Positions 51,297-63,248 of a stretch of 64,000 nucleotides of DNA are shown here, one piece after another. The position numbers were made by a program, and so were the translations under genes. The DNA lies in contig JAWZYU010000008.1 in NCBI GenBank assembly GCA_038380435.1, positions 74,290,020 to 74,354,019 of the forward strand. The letters are read 5' to 3'. Within the stretch, counting starts at the first letter, position 1; each line of letters begins with the position of its first letter. Below the pieces are notes generated by a model. The model searched no databases and had not been told where the DNA came from. It saw nothing but the letters and a program-made list of their open reading frames with translations. The DNA is from Ryuthela nishihirai. Its lineage: Eukaryota > Arthropoda > Arachnida > Araneae > Heptathelidae.

Positions 51297-54200
51297 TTTC
51301 GGGGCAGTGTTTACTTTTTAGGACTTTTCCTGAAGTAATTAACAGAAATATGCAATGTTATATATCAAAAAAAAGATAATTTATTTTTAATTTAATAAAA
51401 TGGCAAAGATTCAAACAAAATATAAAGGTAAATGAAATTTCAATCTTCTTTTTTCATTTTAACTTTAATAAAATTAAAAGAATTCCTTTTTTTCAATATT
51501 TTTTATTTCAATATTAACAGTATAGATTAGTTTTATTATTCCCTAAGTCTTTGATTTAATTAGCATTTTCTAAACTTTTAGTCACAGATACAAATAAGGC
51601 ATAGTGTACAGGCTCAGCAATCTGTAAGACTAAAACAGGGCCACAAAAATTATTTTGCTTGAAAAACAAGGAAATTTAAATAGAAGTTTAAAAATATATC
51701 TAAAAAGAACTGAAGAACTCTAAAAAATATAAATATTTAAGGCATATAAAATTAAATGAAGTATTGTAACTGAGATCAAATTATTTACAGATCAATTTGT
51801 ATTACTACTAAGAAAACATTTCAATTCAAAATAATGGCAAATATGTAATTTCAAAATTGTGATTTCTTCACACAAATTATTACATATTAAAAGTAATTAA
51901 AAATATCAAAATGTCCTTCCTTTCAAAAATAAACGTTTAAAATTCTTTGTCCCTAAGGCAGCAGCAATTTGAGGATGGCAAATTCTAATGTATACTATCA
52001 TTTTGTTTCCAATAAAGTTTAGGTTTCATCATTTTTTAAGAGATTATATATGAAGATATGTGTTTCAGAAGAAGAAAATAAAAAAATATTAGCTCTAAAA
52101 GCAAAAAACTATTAAAATATTAAGCAAAAAATACATAGTTGCAGGATGATGTAACTTTCACTAATAATAAAGATAATTTTTTTGTTACAAATTTTAAAGC
52201 ATTGCAAGAATTCTTGACTAAAGACGAACTCAACAGATGTGAAACAAAACCTGTTCAATATGTCATTTATGAATCATCACAGTGAAAGTATAACACTTTC
52301 ATTAGCAGTTGGAGGTATTTACAATTACACAAGAGAGTGTGATAGATTGGTAAAGCATAAAGGGATTAATTTTTAGGTTCAGAATAATTTTTTACATGCA
52401 TAATCAACAAGTAAAAAATTATATTATAATTTAATATAAATCTTTGATAAAAAAATATTTCAGTTAAAAAATATACAACCCTGAATGAGAATTTTTTCTA
52501 GATCACCAAAAGTTAAAAATGATATTTCACTTTCTGACACTAGGATATTAAGGAGTTATGGCAGTTGGAACATTTAACAACAGCAATGTCAGTCATAAGA
52601 ATTTAGCTAAGAAATTAACACTTAAGTATTATTTCAAACTATTAAAATAAGTATATATGTTAGAAATTTCTGTCAATAATTCTTCCAAAATTCATCAATT
52701 TTCTGTAAGTTTCTTAGGACTGACATTGTTGCAGTTATATATTTCGTGTTCCATAACACTTTAACTACTTCCTACAAATCTCTGAAATTCACGATTTAGG
52801 TGAGTTGATGCAGATCTGTACCTTCAGAAACCATTTCTAATAAATTAGAAGCTACAGAGCATTGATTTTGGATTTCCACTGGCATAACATGAAAATTATC
52901 CGATTTTTTTCCCCCCTAGGCAACAGATATACCTAATACATTGCAAAGATGAATAAGCTTTGATTAAATGAGTGTACTTTTATACTAGTAGAACATCCAT
53001 TTTATCTATGAAATAATTTTTGGGAGTTTCTCAGATATGTGCTAAGAAAAATGAAACTGTTCGGAACATACTTTGAGTAAATGCATACTTTGAACTAATC
53101 TGCATATGTTGTTCAGAACTGAAAAAATAACAGCCTGCTTGAAGAGTGTGAAATTGCCAATTAGACATAATAATAGAATAAAATTCTGAAAAATTTTTGC
53201 TGTTTTTTCTTTTAGCATGTTACTTTGCCAATTTCAGATCTTGAAATACTACAGTATGTGTAAAAAAATGCACAAAGAGATACAAAAGTAATTTATAAAG
53301 TAACACTTGTTTGAAAGGATACTTCCTTTTAGCTCATCTGGAGGACAATTCATATCAAAGTTCAGCTTGGTAATTTTATACAGTAATTTGTATTCTTCCC
53401 TATTTAAAAGAAATAAAATAACATAAATATTTCTAATGCCTATTTTCTTCATCAAAAATAATTTGTTCATAAATTAAAACACAAGCAACAGTTATATTTT
53501 AGTACATACAGCTACAACCTTTGAAGAAAGCAATAAGTAACATAGTAAGGAAAGAAGTATTGGACATCACAGACAGCTGGGGTTGGAGCTTACTTAACAT
53601 TTTTATCCTTTTATTTTTTTTATATTTTTGTTCAGAATTAAATGCTCTTTCTTTTAGTATGTAATGCTAACTATTTCATTCATTAGTTGTTTCATAATTA
53701 GGCTCAGTATTTGGGTTGCATTCTTAGAGATAAAAAAACTGATACTGTAAGAGTTAATGTTTTGTAAACAATTCCCTGCTTTTGGTAATGGAGGTTACAT
53801 TAGAATATAACTGATGTAATTGACTTGTTTGACTTGGTAAAGATGCAGATGATTCCAGTTTCAGTGTGAATTTATCATTGGTTGGTATTATTATTAAAAT
53901 AAAGAACATCAGCATACAAAAAGAACAATGGTTGTACTTAATGAGGTAATTCCTCACTTAACACATTACATAACTTTTTTATTAACATTCATTTAAACAA
54001 TTAGGGAACACTTTTCACATTTGTTTAGTCAATACAGATGTTTTGAAATGTTGTGCAGTGGTTGCAGCTGAGTACACATGGAATGACAGATGGAAATTTT
54101 ATCTTTTCAGTTCTCTGCTGTGTCCATTATTTTGCTTTATGGGCAATTAGCTTGCAAAACATTATTTTCTTAGTTATTTTTCAGTGCCACTCATTTTAAT

Positions 54201-54709
54201 CATGAGTGCTAGGTTGACAGTAAGTGAAAAATAGCTTCTGTAAGAAAAATGCACAGGAGTTTATTTCTATGAAATGGAATTAGAAGTTATATTGTGTTTG
54301 GAAGAGGTGGGTGTGTATGTAACAATAACAATGTTACATATATATAATGTAATGTTTGTATGTCTCTATAAACAATGCATTAATTTCCCAAAGAAAATTA
54401 AAAAAAAAATTAAACCTAGTAAAATTGTTATACACTAACTATCTAAAGTTAAAAAGATGGTTCTAAATGGCAAAAAATATACATATTGAGATATAAAATT
54501 GACACGATGGTACTGATGTATACTTTATATCTCTTGTTATGTTGCTGTTAATACTATTTGCAATTTGAATCATTTTTTTTACTCTAAGATTGTTACATAA
54601 CAATCCTACTGATAGTTATGAGGGCAAATTGTCAAAGTCCAATGTGAAGTATGGATCAACAATAATATGGGGTTGCAGATATTAAAATCTCTATACTAAT
54701 AATAGTGAA
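51297..54709. other. AT-rich region without genes or recognised repeats
   Basis: Three kilobases of very AT-rich sequence. Frames at 53249-53470 and 53754-53957 (both minus) are short, lysine- and leucine-rich by composition, and not recognised. No splice-site-bounded exon could be argued. Confidence 0.5.
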
Positions 54710-55030
54710 TGACAAGCCCCACCTCGGCCAGTGTTGAGAATTATCTATGCAAAACCCCCACCATGTCCTTGGCCAGTAGGGGACACTGATGGCTAGAAAA
54801 AGCCACTATCAGTCGGATGGGACATAAAAGTTGTGGCCCCATGTGTGGGAGAGTCATACCCTGTGCACGTTAAAGAACATGCTGGGTGGCCATGATGGGA
54901 GGCTACCATTTTTCTCCTAACAGCTGTCCAGTGGGTCCCCTCCCCCCCAACATTCTCTGTGCCTTTGGGTGCTTGTAACATGGCCATTGAACCCATTGTC
55001 TGCAAAAAAAAAAAGGTGCTGCTAAGAGGT
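54710..55030 (+). mobile_element. Old SINE-A, split by another SINE-A
   Basis: Body from GCCAGTGTTGAGAATTATC to GGTGCTGCTAAGAGGT; the tRNA head is lost. It resumes at 55416 for the last 26 bases (CTGCTCAGAGGTAAAAC..). Confidence 0.8.
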
Positions 55031-55415
55031 TTGGTTTGTTTTACCTCTGAGCAGCACTTTTTTGCACACCATGGGATAAATGGCCAGGTCACATGGACCC
55101 CCGAAGGGTCAGAGAAGATTGGGGGAGGGGACCCACTGGAACAGCTGTTGGGAGACAGATGGTAGCCTCCCATCAGGGCCATCCAGCATGTTCTTTAACA
55201 TGCACAGGGTATGGCTTTCCCACACATGGGGCCATGGCTTAACGTCTCATCCGACGAACAGTGGCCTTTCCAAACCCATCGGTGTCCCCTATTGACTGTG
55301 GGCAGGGAGGGAAAATTTGCGGAGATAAATCTCAATGCTGACCCAGCTGGGATTCGAACCTGGGAACTGCAGATTACGAGCCTGGCGCGCTACTGACTGA
55401 GCCACCCCTGCCCCA
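55031..55415 (-). mobile_element. SINE-A nested in SINE-A, 12-bp target duplication
   Basis: A 385-base full-length reverse copy flanked by CTGCTAAGAGGT (55019-55030) and CTGCTCAGAGGT (55416-55427), 11 of 12 identical. Closer to consensus than its host. Confidence 0.9.
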
Positions 55416-55441
55416 CTGCTCAGAGGTAAAACAACCCAACC

Positions 55442-56545
55442 CATAAAATATCACATATTGAAATGTTGAATTTTCATAGCAGGGTAGCACATAATTTGAT
55501 GCTAATGATATTAAGGTATGTAAAATGCTTTATGAAAGTAATTTTTACTTATTCAAAGACAAAAGTACTAGTCAGTGGAAGAGATACGTAGGATGATTTT
55601 TTTCAGAATTTGTTATTATATAAACCATTCTCTATATTACAGCAATAGTGAATGCTATAAAAATCCACATGTTAAACAGAGTAATATTTTTATAGTAGAA
55701 ATAACTTTCAAATTGATGTTATCATTTCTAAAAAAAAAAACGTTCTTATGGTGAAGGAACTGATTCCTGGAAGTGGTTTACAAAAGGCTTCATAATAAAT
55801 GTTAATAACGGAAATAGATTAATTGAAGATACATTTCTCATTGTAGAGATAATAAAAAGTTCTCCGAAATAGTTTCTGTGAGCAAAAAGCAAGGGGAGTG
55901 TCTTTCTCTTGAGTGAAATTAGAAGTAATATTGTGGATTGGAAAAGGTGAGCATGTATATTTAAAAAGTCTACAAACACACTGTTCTTAAATTAATTTTA
56001 AGGATACTAAAATATCAATGCTGATACGAGAAAAAAATTGCAAATACAAAAAAGTAAAGAGTTACAAAAATAAGCCATAAACAATCATCCGTAATATATG
56101 GAGTGTTTTCTGTCTGAGTGAATTGAGAATAGACTCAGTTTGTGCCTTATACGAAAAAGCTAAGTAATTTCATAATTAACAAAGTCTGCTTTTTCATGAT
56201 AAATATATTTGAATTTAAAATAAAAGGCATTCATTAATTATGCACACAAAAGGAATATTTGAAGCAAAAATTGTCCTAAATTTATTTTATTTTACTCTTT
56301 TATGAAAATGCTCAAATTAGTGATCTGAAATTTAAATGATAATTATGAATTACTTGAAGTGATAACCTAAACAAGAGGCACAACAATATATGTCAGGTTT
56401 CTTAAAATTCTTGCATTAACAAAACCCTTAAAATGTATTGAATTCCTCAAAAGTTAATTTCCACACACAAAAGAAAAGTTTTTTTCCACAGTGGAATAAT
56501 AATTCAGGCAGTACAGGATTAAATCAAATCTTACTTTAACCTATT
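55442..56545. other. No gene seen
   Basis: AT-rich spacer without recognisable structure. Confidence 0.5.
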
Positions 56546-57053
56546 TAATTCTCTATGACACTGTTAAATGTTTTTAAGCACTTCAACACATGGACTATGT
56601 TATCAAGTATCAACAATTATTAAGGAGAGATTTACGCACCATGCCATAGAGGATGGGTAGTAACAGGAACTTCTGGGATGCTTTCAGTGACAAATTTAAT
56701 AATCAACGTTCTTGCCGGCAAGTGACGTCTCAGTGGCGATTTAAAGAAGGATAATTGCTGCCAATGGTCTACCCACCTTAGCGAAGGAAATAACCATTTA
56801 TACCATGATAGCATACAGTGCTTAAAAAAGTTTTTTTCTTCTTTTTTCTATGCTATCATAGGTATAAATGGTTATTTCCTTCACCAAGGTGGGTAGACCA
56901 TTGGCAGCCATTATCCTTCTTTTAATCTCAACTGAGACGTCACTTGCCGGCAAAAATGTTGATTATTAAATTTGTCACTGAAAGTATCCTGGAAGTTCCT
57001 GTTACTACCCATCCTCTACGGCACGGTACGTAAATCTCTCCTTAATAATTATT
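56546..57053. mobile_element. Foldback element, copy 2, truncated
   Basis: Same family as 17704-18891. The left arm 56546-56814 starts with the same CTCTATGACACTGTTAAAT. The right arm 56850-57053 pairs with it across a short loop of about 35 bases. The right arm lacks the outer 65 bases and ends exactly where Jockey sequence starts. The arms here pair more perfectly than in copy 1, and the 255-base central loop of copy 1 is absent. Confidence 0.8.
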
Positions 57054-60000
57054 ACAGACATGGCTGATCCCACCGATGTGCTGGACTTCAAGCCATCTGT
57101 GAAGACAGGTAGGAAGTCTGGGTGTGCAGCACGATGGCTGGCAAAGAATTGCTGATATACACAGTCGGGTGTAAAGGCCTTCCCAGTCCTACAAAGAGAA
57201 ATCACAGGAAGTGGAAACAGTGAGCCAAGGAATGGAAATGGCTCGGCTGTCGACTGTGCGATGCTATCGAGACTGGTGTTGATGTCTCGCAGGTAACCTC
57301 AGACATGCAAACCGAAAGGACATATGGAAGTCGGCCGATTCCAGTATAACATTTCCCACTGGGGACTAAAAATGAAGTCCCAAGCAGGATGGCCAGGCAG
57401 GGATCGCAATTTTGCTGCATACTGCAGGGACAACTGTTGACAGCGAATAGATAAAGAAGGTTCGTTAGACTCTGGACCGGTGAAGTGTGGAAGACCCCCA
57501 TGCGAACACAGAGGGCCTGATGATGGAAAGGGTTCAGCACCTTCACCACCAAATCCTGGGCGGAATCCTACACTTGGGATCCATAGTCCAGTTTCGACCG
57601 GACAAGTGCACAGTACAGGCAGAACAAAGAACATCGGTCCACCCCCCAAGAAAGGGAGGAGAGGACCTTGAGGATGTTCAGTGCCCACGTGCACTTGGAC
57701 CTGAAATGTCGAATATGGGGTAAAAAGGTCAATTTCCGGTCGACAAATGAACGAGATTCTTGGTCTCCGCCACAAATGGAATGATGTTACCCCCGAGCTG
57801 CAGCTCAGGGTCCAGATGAAGATTATGCTTGCAACGAAAGTGCAGGCAAGCGGTCTTCTGGGGGAGAACCGAAACCCATTTGCTGTCACCCAAACCGAGA
57901 GATTGTTCAGGGCAGTTTGCAGTTGTCATTCAATGACCCTCATGCTGGAAGACGAGCAAAAGATACTAAAGTTGTCAACACAGAGGGCATTGACTACAGT
58001 CGGAGGAAGTTGCCGTGTAATGGAATTTATCTTGACAGTGAAAAGCGTAACACTCAGGACGCAGCCTTGTGGCATCCCCTGTACTTGGTGGAAGGGCCGC
58101 GACAGCGTTGCCGACACGAACTCAAAAACTATGAGAAGATAAAAAGTTTGCAATGAAGATCGGCATGTGACCTCACAAGCTGAAGCTATGGAGGTCATGA
58201 AGAATGCCGAATCTTCACGCCGTGGTGTCGTAAGCTTTTTTGATGTTGAAGAAAATTGACACCAGGTTCTCTCTATGTAAAAACGAATTCCTGATCGCCA
58301 ATTTGAGGCAGATCAAGTGGTCTAATGTAGAACTGTTCCTTGTGAAAGCCACACTGGATGTTGGAAAGGCCACGATATTCCAAATACCAGGACAGCCTGG
58401 TATTTACCATTCTTTCCAACATCTTGCAGACGCAGCTCGTCAACGCAACTGGATGATAATTCGAAGGAATCTTGGGATCTTTGCTGGCTTAGGGAAGGCC
58501 AAGATGATGGCCTCCCACCAGGAGTCCAAAAACTGCTCCTCGATGAAAATGCGGTTGAAGAGTCAGAGTAGCTGATCCTTACTCAATGGTGAGAGATGTT
58601 GGAGCATTGCATAATGGACATTGTCTGGCCCGACAGAGGATGCACGAGAAGTGTGCAAAGCAAGGCGAAGCTCCCACTCTGAATGGCCCATTGTAAGACT
58701 CCAGGCCATTCGAATGGAAAGACAGCGGAGAGCATTCACCCTGCTCATCTGGGCCAGAAACTTGGGGGAGTAAGAAGACAAAGAAGAGATGGAGGAGAAT
58801 GACTCCCCCAGAGTATCGGCAATTGCCTGTCCATTGTGCTCCAGGATTGATAATGAGTGGGACGTGTACTTCCCATCCATTTTCCGGACCTTATCCCACA
58901 CGACCTTAGAACTGGTCGTGTGGGTGATAGAAGACATATATTTGATCCAAGATTCCTTCTGGCTCTGGTGCCGGTTGAAACAGGCTTTCATCCTGGCGCG
59001 TTTGAATGCTTCATGGTTGGGGGACGTCGGATATCTCCAAAATACACCCCAAGCCTTTTTCTGAGCCTTACGAGCTACGGTGCAGTCGGGATTCCACCAT
59101 GGTTTTGAGAATCGTGGAAACCTGGTCGAGGTCTGAGGAATAGTACTGACAGTTGCATGGATGATACAGTCTGTCATCTCCATCACTGCAACATTGATTG
59201 GCTCCTGGCTGACAGAGTGGTCATCGAGCTCAGAGAGCAGCTCGAAACCACTCCAGTCAGCCCGATCAAGCCTCCACTGGGATATAGGTGAAGGACTGCA
59301 AGGCCCCCCATGGGAGATGGTGCACACAACAGGGAGGTGATCACTTTCATATGGATTATCCTCGACTTCCCACGTAAAAAGTGGAAAGATTTAGGAGGAG
59401 CAGATAGTGAGATCAATGGCAATGAATGTGGGGATTGGGGAGTGAAAGTATGTACTGACACTGGTGTTCAACAGGGAGACCGTCCGTCGGATGGGATGTT
59501 AAGCTGTGGCCTCGTGTGTGGGAGAGCCATACCCTGTGCATGTTAAAGAACACGCTGGATGGTCTTGGCGGGAAGGCTAACATCTGCCTCCCAACAGCTG
59601 TTCCAGTGGGTCCCCTCCCCCAACCTTCTCTGAGCCTTCGGGGTCCATGTGACCTGGCCATTTAGCCCATGGTGTGCAAAAAAGTGCTGCTCAGAAGTAA
59701 AACAAACCAACAGGAAGAGCGATGGATCCAGGACCCTGCCCCTACCATTGGTGTCAGCACTGACCCAGAGTAGACTGTGTCTGTTGAAGTCTCCCATGAT
59801 GAGGAAGGGGGGCAGCAGCTGTGAGATGAGGTTATCAAGGTCATCCTGGAAAACGATACTTCTGGGTGGTAGATAGACTGAACAGACAGTCAATGAAAAT
59901 CCCACAAAGATATATATATGTGTATACAAAGTTACATATAGGATGGCAACTGCCTCTAAGTTCATGGAATATGAGGATGGCGACACCCCCACGAGCTGGA

Positions 60001-60175
60001 CCATCTCCATCCCAGTCCCAACGAACAAGAGAGAAGTGCCAGATAGGGGGATAGCTGTCTGCAAGAATGTTTCCTGTAGGCACGCGTAGATGGGTTCGTG
60101 TTCCCTCAGGAGGACCCTGATGTCGTCAATATGCCTCTGGAATCCATGACAGTTCCATTGTAGGAGTGTGGCCAT
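57054..60175 (-). pseudogene. Jockey-type ORF2 (endonuclease, RT, RNase H start), broken
   Basis: Starts MATLLQWNCHGF. Endonuclease residues are visible in CLQET and IMGDFNRHSLLW. After the SINE-A come WNPDCTVARKAQ (after KPWW), SWIKYMSSITHTT, KVVWDKVRKMDGKY, YSPKFLAQM and SVGPDNVHYAMLQHLSP. Then GVLQGSVL-like and the catalytic YVDD position, degraded to CVDN, and near 57110 VFTDGLKSSTSVGSA from RNase H. Several frameshifts. A second fragment is at 8146-10185. Confidence 0.82.
59481..59707 (+). mobile_element. SINE-A, 5'-truncated, in Jockey ORF2
   Basis: Starts inside the SINE body (CGTCCGTCGGATGGG) and ends at the tail AAGTAAAACAAAC. It is flanked by CAACAGGGAGA and CAACAGGAAGA. The Jockey fragment at 10.1 kb carries the unoccupied site. 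Confidence 0.9.
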
Positions 60176-60176
60176 C

Positions 60177-60800
60177 TCAGGTCTTAGAAGTGGCGGATGA
60201 CTTTCGATTTATTTTAACCGTCACCAGTGACGGTTTTGGTAAAATGGGGCGGTTTGTATCCATGTCCTCGGAGTCATTCGAGTGCTCAAATTGATGGTCT
60301 TGCACTTCGCGACACTTGTGGATACACTGACTACAAGAATGTTGAACATTTCTCAAAGTATCAGAGCCGATGTTGTTACATGCAGAGCCGATGTTGTTAC
60401 ATGCAGAGATGATTTCCTCCTTTAGTGCAGTGATTGTTCTTGGCCGATTCTGATAAACTACTGACCTCAGATGTCCCCAGAGAAAAAAGTCAAGTAACGT
60501 TAGGTCTGGAGACCTAGGAGGCCACATGAGGAGGAGTTGTTTTTTTCTTAGGCCCCAGTGGGGGCCCCTTAGGCTTGGAAAGTCTTGCTGCCTGTGGGCA
60601 GGGTGGATGTGGAAGAGGTGGATGTGGAAGGCACAGACACAGGAATAGAAACCGGAGTCGATGTCGAGATCGACACCAACTTCATCTGGGTCAAGAGGTA
60701 CTTGGCAGTGGGCGAGAAAGATTCAGCAGGTGGGGCACTGATGTCAGTCTGCACCACCACAGAAACCATTTTAACGATGGGCTTTCTGACGACTGCACCG
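60177..60800 (-). pseudogene. Jockey-type ORF1 C-terminus, interrupted
   Basis: The minus-strand stretch 60769-60569 is Ser/Thr/Val-rich (VQTDISAPPAESFSP..) as in the tail of Jockey ORF1 proteins. The final residues ILPKPSLVTVKINRK..SKT end in TGA one base before the ORF2 ATG. A mariner fragment replaced the middle. The assignment rests on position and composition. Confidence 0.5.
60278..60535 (-). pseudogene. mariner-type transposase C-terminus fragment
   Basis: Encodes PRSPDLTLLDFFLWGHLRSVVYQNRP..ALKEEIISACNN, almost the same as the element at 61520-63246, with a short duplicated GSACNNIGS stretch. Its reading frame continues into the end of Jockey ORF1, giving a 116-codon chimera. Confidence 0.75.
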
Positions 60801-60804
60801 ATAT

Positions 60805-61517
60805 GCCAAATTAATCAGCATTTAATTCTGCATTTCCTGAAAACAAAATATTTAACGAAAAAGATGACTCATTTTAATAGGAATTTTTTTATAGTCATAG
60901 TAAAAAAAATTCTGGCATATGAAATTTAAAAATTTATAAAAAAAAAACCCTAATAGACAGAAATCATTATAATGCACATGAATAGAAAGGCTATTTCTCA
61001 ATAACAAAAAAATAAATTTTTACTTGAAACAAGAAAATTGTTCTCTTTTTCCTAATTTTTTTATTGGTCTAAGGGACCTGGGTTCGAGCCCCGGATTTAG
61101 GCAAGGATGTGTGTGTCGTTTTTCTGCTGAGGTCCTGCCATCCTCTCAGATCTCTTACTGTGGCATATAAACAGACAGGCTCCAGTCAGACCTCTGTGGC
61201 AAGCAGCTTGAGGGAGTATTTATTATTTTTTACTATACTTAAAAAAAAAGTCCATGCTTTTTGTCAATTGTAATGAGTCAAATAAACAAGTCATTTTTTA
61301 GTTTTTTTAAAATATAACCATTTACCCACAATAGCTCATGTTATGCATAAAATAGAAAAGAATTTAATTTCGAATTTTATGAAAATAAAAAATATAAACA
61401 AATTTACAAACATGTAAATTTTAATACAACCTTTTTAGTGAGGTAGTGAAAAAAATAGATGACTATGCAATTACAGCTTAATTTTGAATACCTTAATGAA
61501 TAAAAACAATTAAATTA
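60805..61517 (+). repeat. Family D (piggyBac-like), left part of split copy
   Basis: Matches 11075-11640 of the 2.4 kb element (ATATGCCAAATTAATCAGC; GGCTATTT), interrupted by a SINE-B at 61064-61235 and cut at the left by the Jockey junction. It continues after the mariner-type insertion at 63249. Confidence 0.7.
61064..61235 (+). mobile_element. SINE-B, head truncated
   Basis: Starts GGTCTAAGGGACCTGGG, just before the B box (GGTTCGAGCCCC). It ends GGCAAGCAGCTTGAGGGAG (a CTG deletion in the usual GCAGCTGCTTGAGG) and has an ATTT tail. Confidence 0.85.
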
Positions 61518-61572
61518 TACAGGGTGTTCCAAAAGTCTGGATCCATAGGCAAAACTTTATTTAAAAGGTATA

Positions 61573-63164
61573 TTACAGCAAATGCTCAAATTGATGGTCT
61601 TGCACTTCGCGACACTTGTGGATACACTGAATACAAGAATGTTGAATATTCCTCAAAGTATCAGAGATACTTGAGATGTTACTGATGTTACATGCAGAGA
61701 TGATTTCCTCCTTTAATGCAGTGATTGTTCTTGGCCGATTCTGATAAACTACTGACTTCAGATGTCCCCAAAGAAAAAAGTCAAGTAACATTAGGTCTGG
61801 AGACCTGGGAGCTGTAGACAGGCTCCTTCTCTGCTTGTCTGGGCTGGGTTGTTTTCTGACTACGTGTGTGAGAATGTTTGCAGAAGGGTACCTGTACCTA
61901 TCTCATCAGGATGATTTGCTTAGGTGGCCGAATACAGAAATTCAGTTATTTCATCTATTTACATTTATTTACACTTTAAACTATATATACATACAATGAC
62001 TGCCCACCCGGTACAGTCACTGGCCAAATACAACACAGGCTATAATAAGCCTCAGCGGTCCCACTGCTAGATACAGAAGCAAGCTTAAGCGAGCCACAGA
62101 CAATCCGTCTGACATCAGAAGGTCTTGTGGTTCGTGCGCAAATCCCAGTTTGAACAACCCTGCCGGATGAGGTCACGTGTACTTTGGGGGACATTAGGGT
62201 GTCTTGGCCAATAGGGTGTGGACACGGTCGCTGTGCCACTTAGACTCTTGTCGCCTAGCTTCCAAAACTGGATCCGCCATAGGCGTTCTGAAGGCCCTAC
62301 CACCAAAATGGCAATTCTGGCCCTCACTCCTTCCGCCCTAGCTGCAGAGTCTCTACAGAGGCCATTCGACTGGACCTTGCCTTCTGATCTACCTGTTTGG
62401 AAACGTTTCATTTAAGAACTTCCTCACATCAATAGCAAAATGTGGTGGGGCACTGTCTTGCTGAGACCACATTTTATGTAGTTCCAACAAAGGTATGTCA
62501 TCCAATTGAGAGACAAGTTTGCAATATATGGAGGTAGTTTCCCTGTTATGTTACCATAAAAAAAAGTGGCCCAGTTAATCTGTCACTAAATATTCCTGTC
62601 CACACCATAATTCATGGATCTGTTTGGAAATGGCCTTCCTTCATCCAGTTTGGGTTGTCTTTAGACCAGTAACATGCATTGTGCCGGCTGACACTACCAT
62701 TTAGATGAAATGAGGCTTCATCACTGAAAACACCGTAAATTCCCGCTCTTGTAAGAACCACTCACAAAATTCCACACACCTGTCTGTGTTATTGCCATGC
62801 AGTTCCTAGACCAGGTGCACTTTATAGGAATGAAAATGATTTCTAATAATTCGTTGAGTCATCCTTGTGACACCTGTTTCATCTGATAATCTGCATATTG
62901 ACTTTTTTGGCTTCTCAGCAGGTGTTTACCACTGCAGAGGTTTTCTCATCAGTTAGTTTTTGGATGACCATTACGCTGTCGATCATATACACTTCCTATT
63001 TCTCTAAAACATTTAAACACTTTTCCAACAGTGGCGTGTGTTATTGGATGCTTATCAGGATGCTTTCCACTGAATTCGGCAGTAATTCCTCTACGTGAAG
63101 CATCCTGTCTTGTGTACATGAGAAAGAATTCAATTCTTTCATCAACTGTTAGTTTCCAAGCCAT
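61573..63164 (-). pseudogene. DUF4817-type transposase, split
   Basis: Starts MAWKLTVDERIEFFLMYTRQ and continues with HATVGKVFKCFREIGSV (HTH). Later come VFSDEASFHLNGSV with the first catalytic Asp, MVWTGIFSDRLTGPLFF, and a region near VREFLNETFPNR where repeat C interrupts. Then PRSPDLMLLDFFLWGHLKSVVYQNRP and the C-terminus CIHKCREVQDHQFEHLL. Stops occur in the middle part. The family is about 340 residues. Confidence 0.82.
61808..62410 (-). mobile_element. Solo-LTR-like repeat (repeat C), copy 2
   Basis: Shares about 550 bases with 8780-9350 (for example ACCCGGTRCAGTCACTGGCC and AACACAGGCTATAA) but sits in an unrelated host element. On the minus strand it ends GTCTACA, the TG..CA-type end expected of an LTR. 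It is shorter than copy 1 by about 480 bases. Confidence 0.5.
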
Positions 63165-63248
63165 CTTGGATCTGAAATACAACAGAAAATTATCATATTT
63201 CAAATAAGGACAATTGCCTATGAATCCAAACTTTTGGGACACCCTGTA

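Larger units (their letters stand above)
57054..60800 (-). mobile_element. Jockey-type LINE, truncated at the 3' side
   Basis: Order on the minus strand: end of ORF1 (60800-60540 and 60277-60177), then ORF2 (60175 to 57054) with endonuclease, reverse transcriptase and the start of RNase H, where it is cut off. It is interrupted by a mariner fragment (60278-60535) and a SINE-A (59481-59707). Confidence 0.8.
61520..63246 (-). mobile_element. mariner-type element with 30-base inverted ends and TA target
   Basis: Ends match CAGGGTGTYCCAAAAGT, then YTGGATYCATAGGCAA, on both sides, flanked by TA. It is inserted in the family D repeat and is itself split by repeat C at 61808-62410. Confidence 0.88.

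Noticed and set aside
57299..57889. 196-codon minus-strand gene
   Set aside because: It is part of the frameshifted Jockey ORF2 (late RT region) and not an independent gene.
57747..58142. 131-codon plus-strand gene
   Set aside because: Antisense to the Jockey reverse transcriptase, whose motifs are read on the minus strand.
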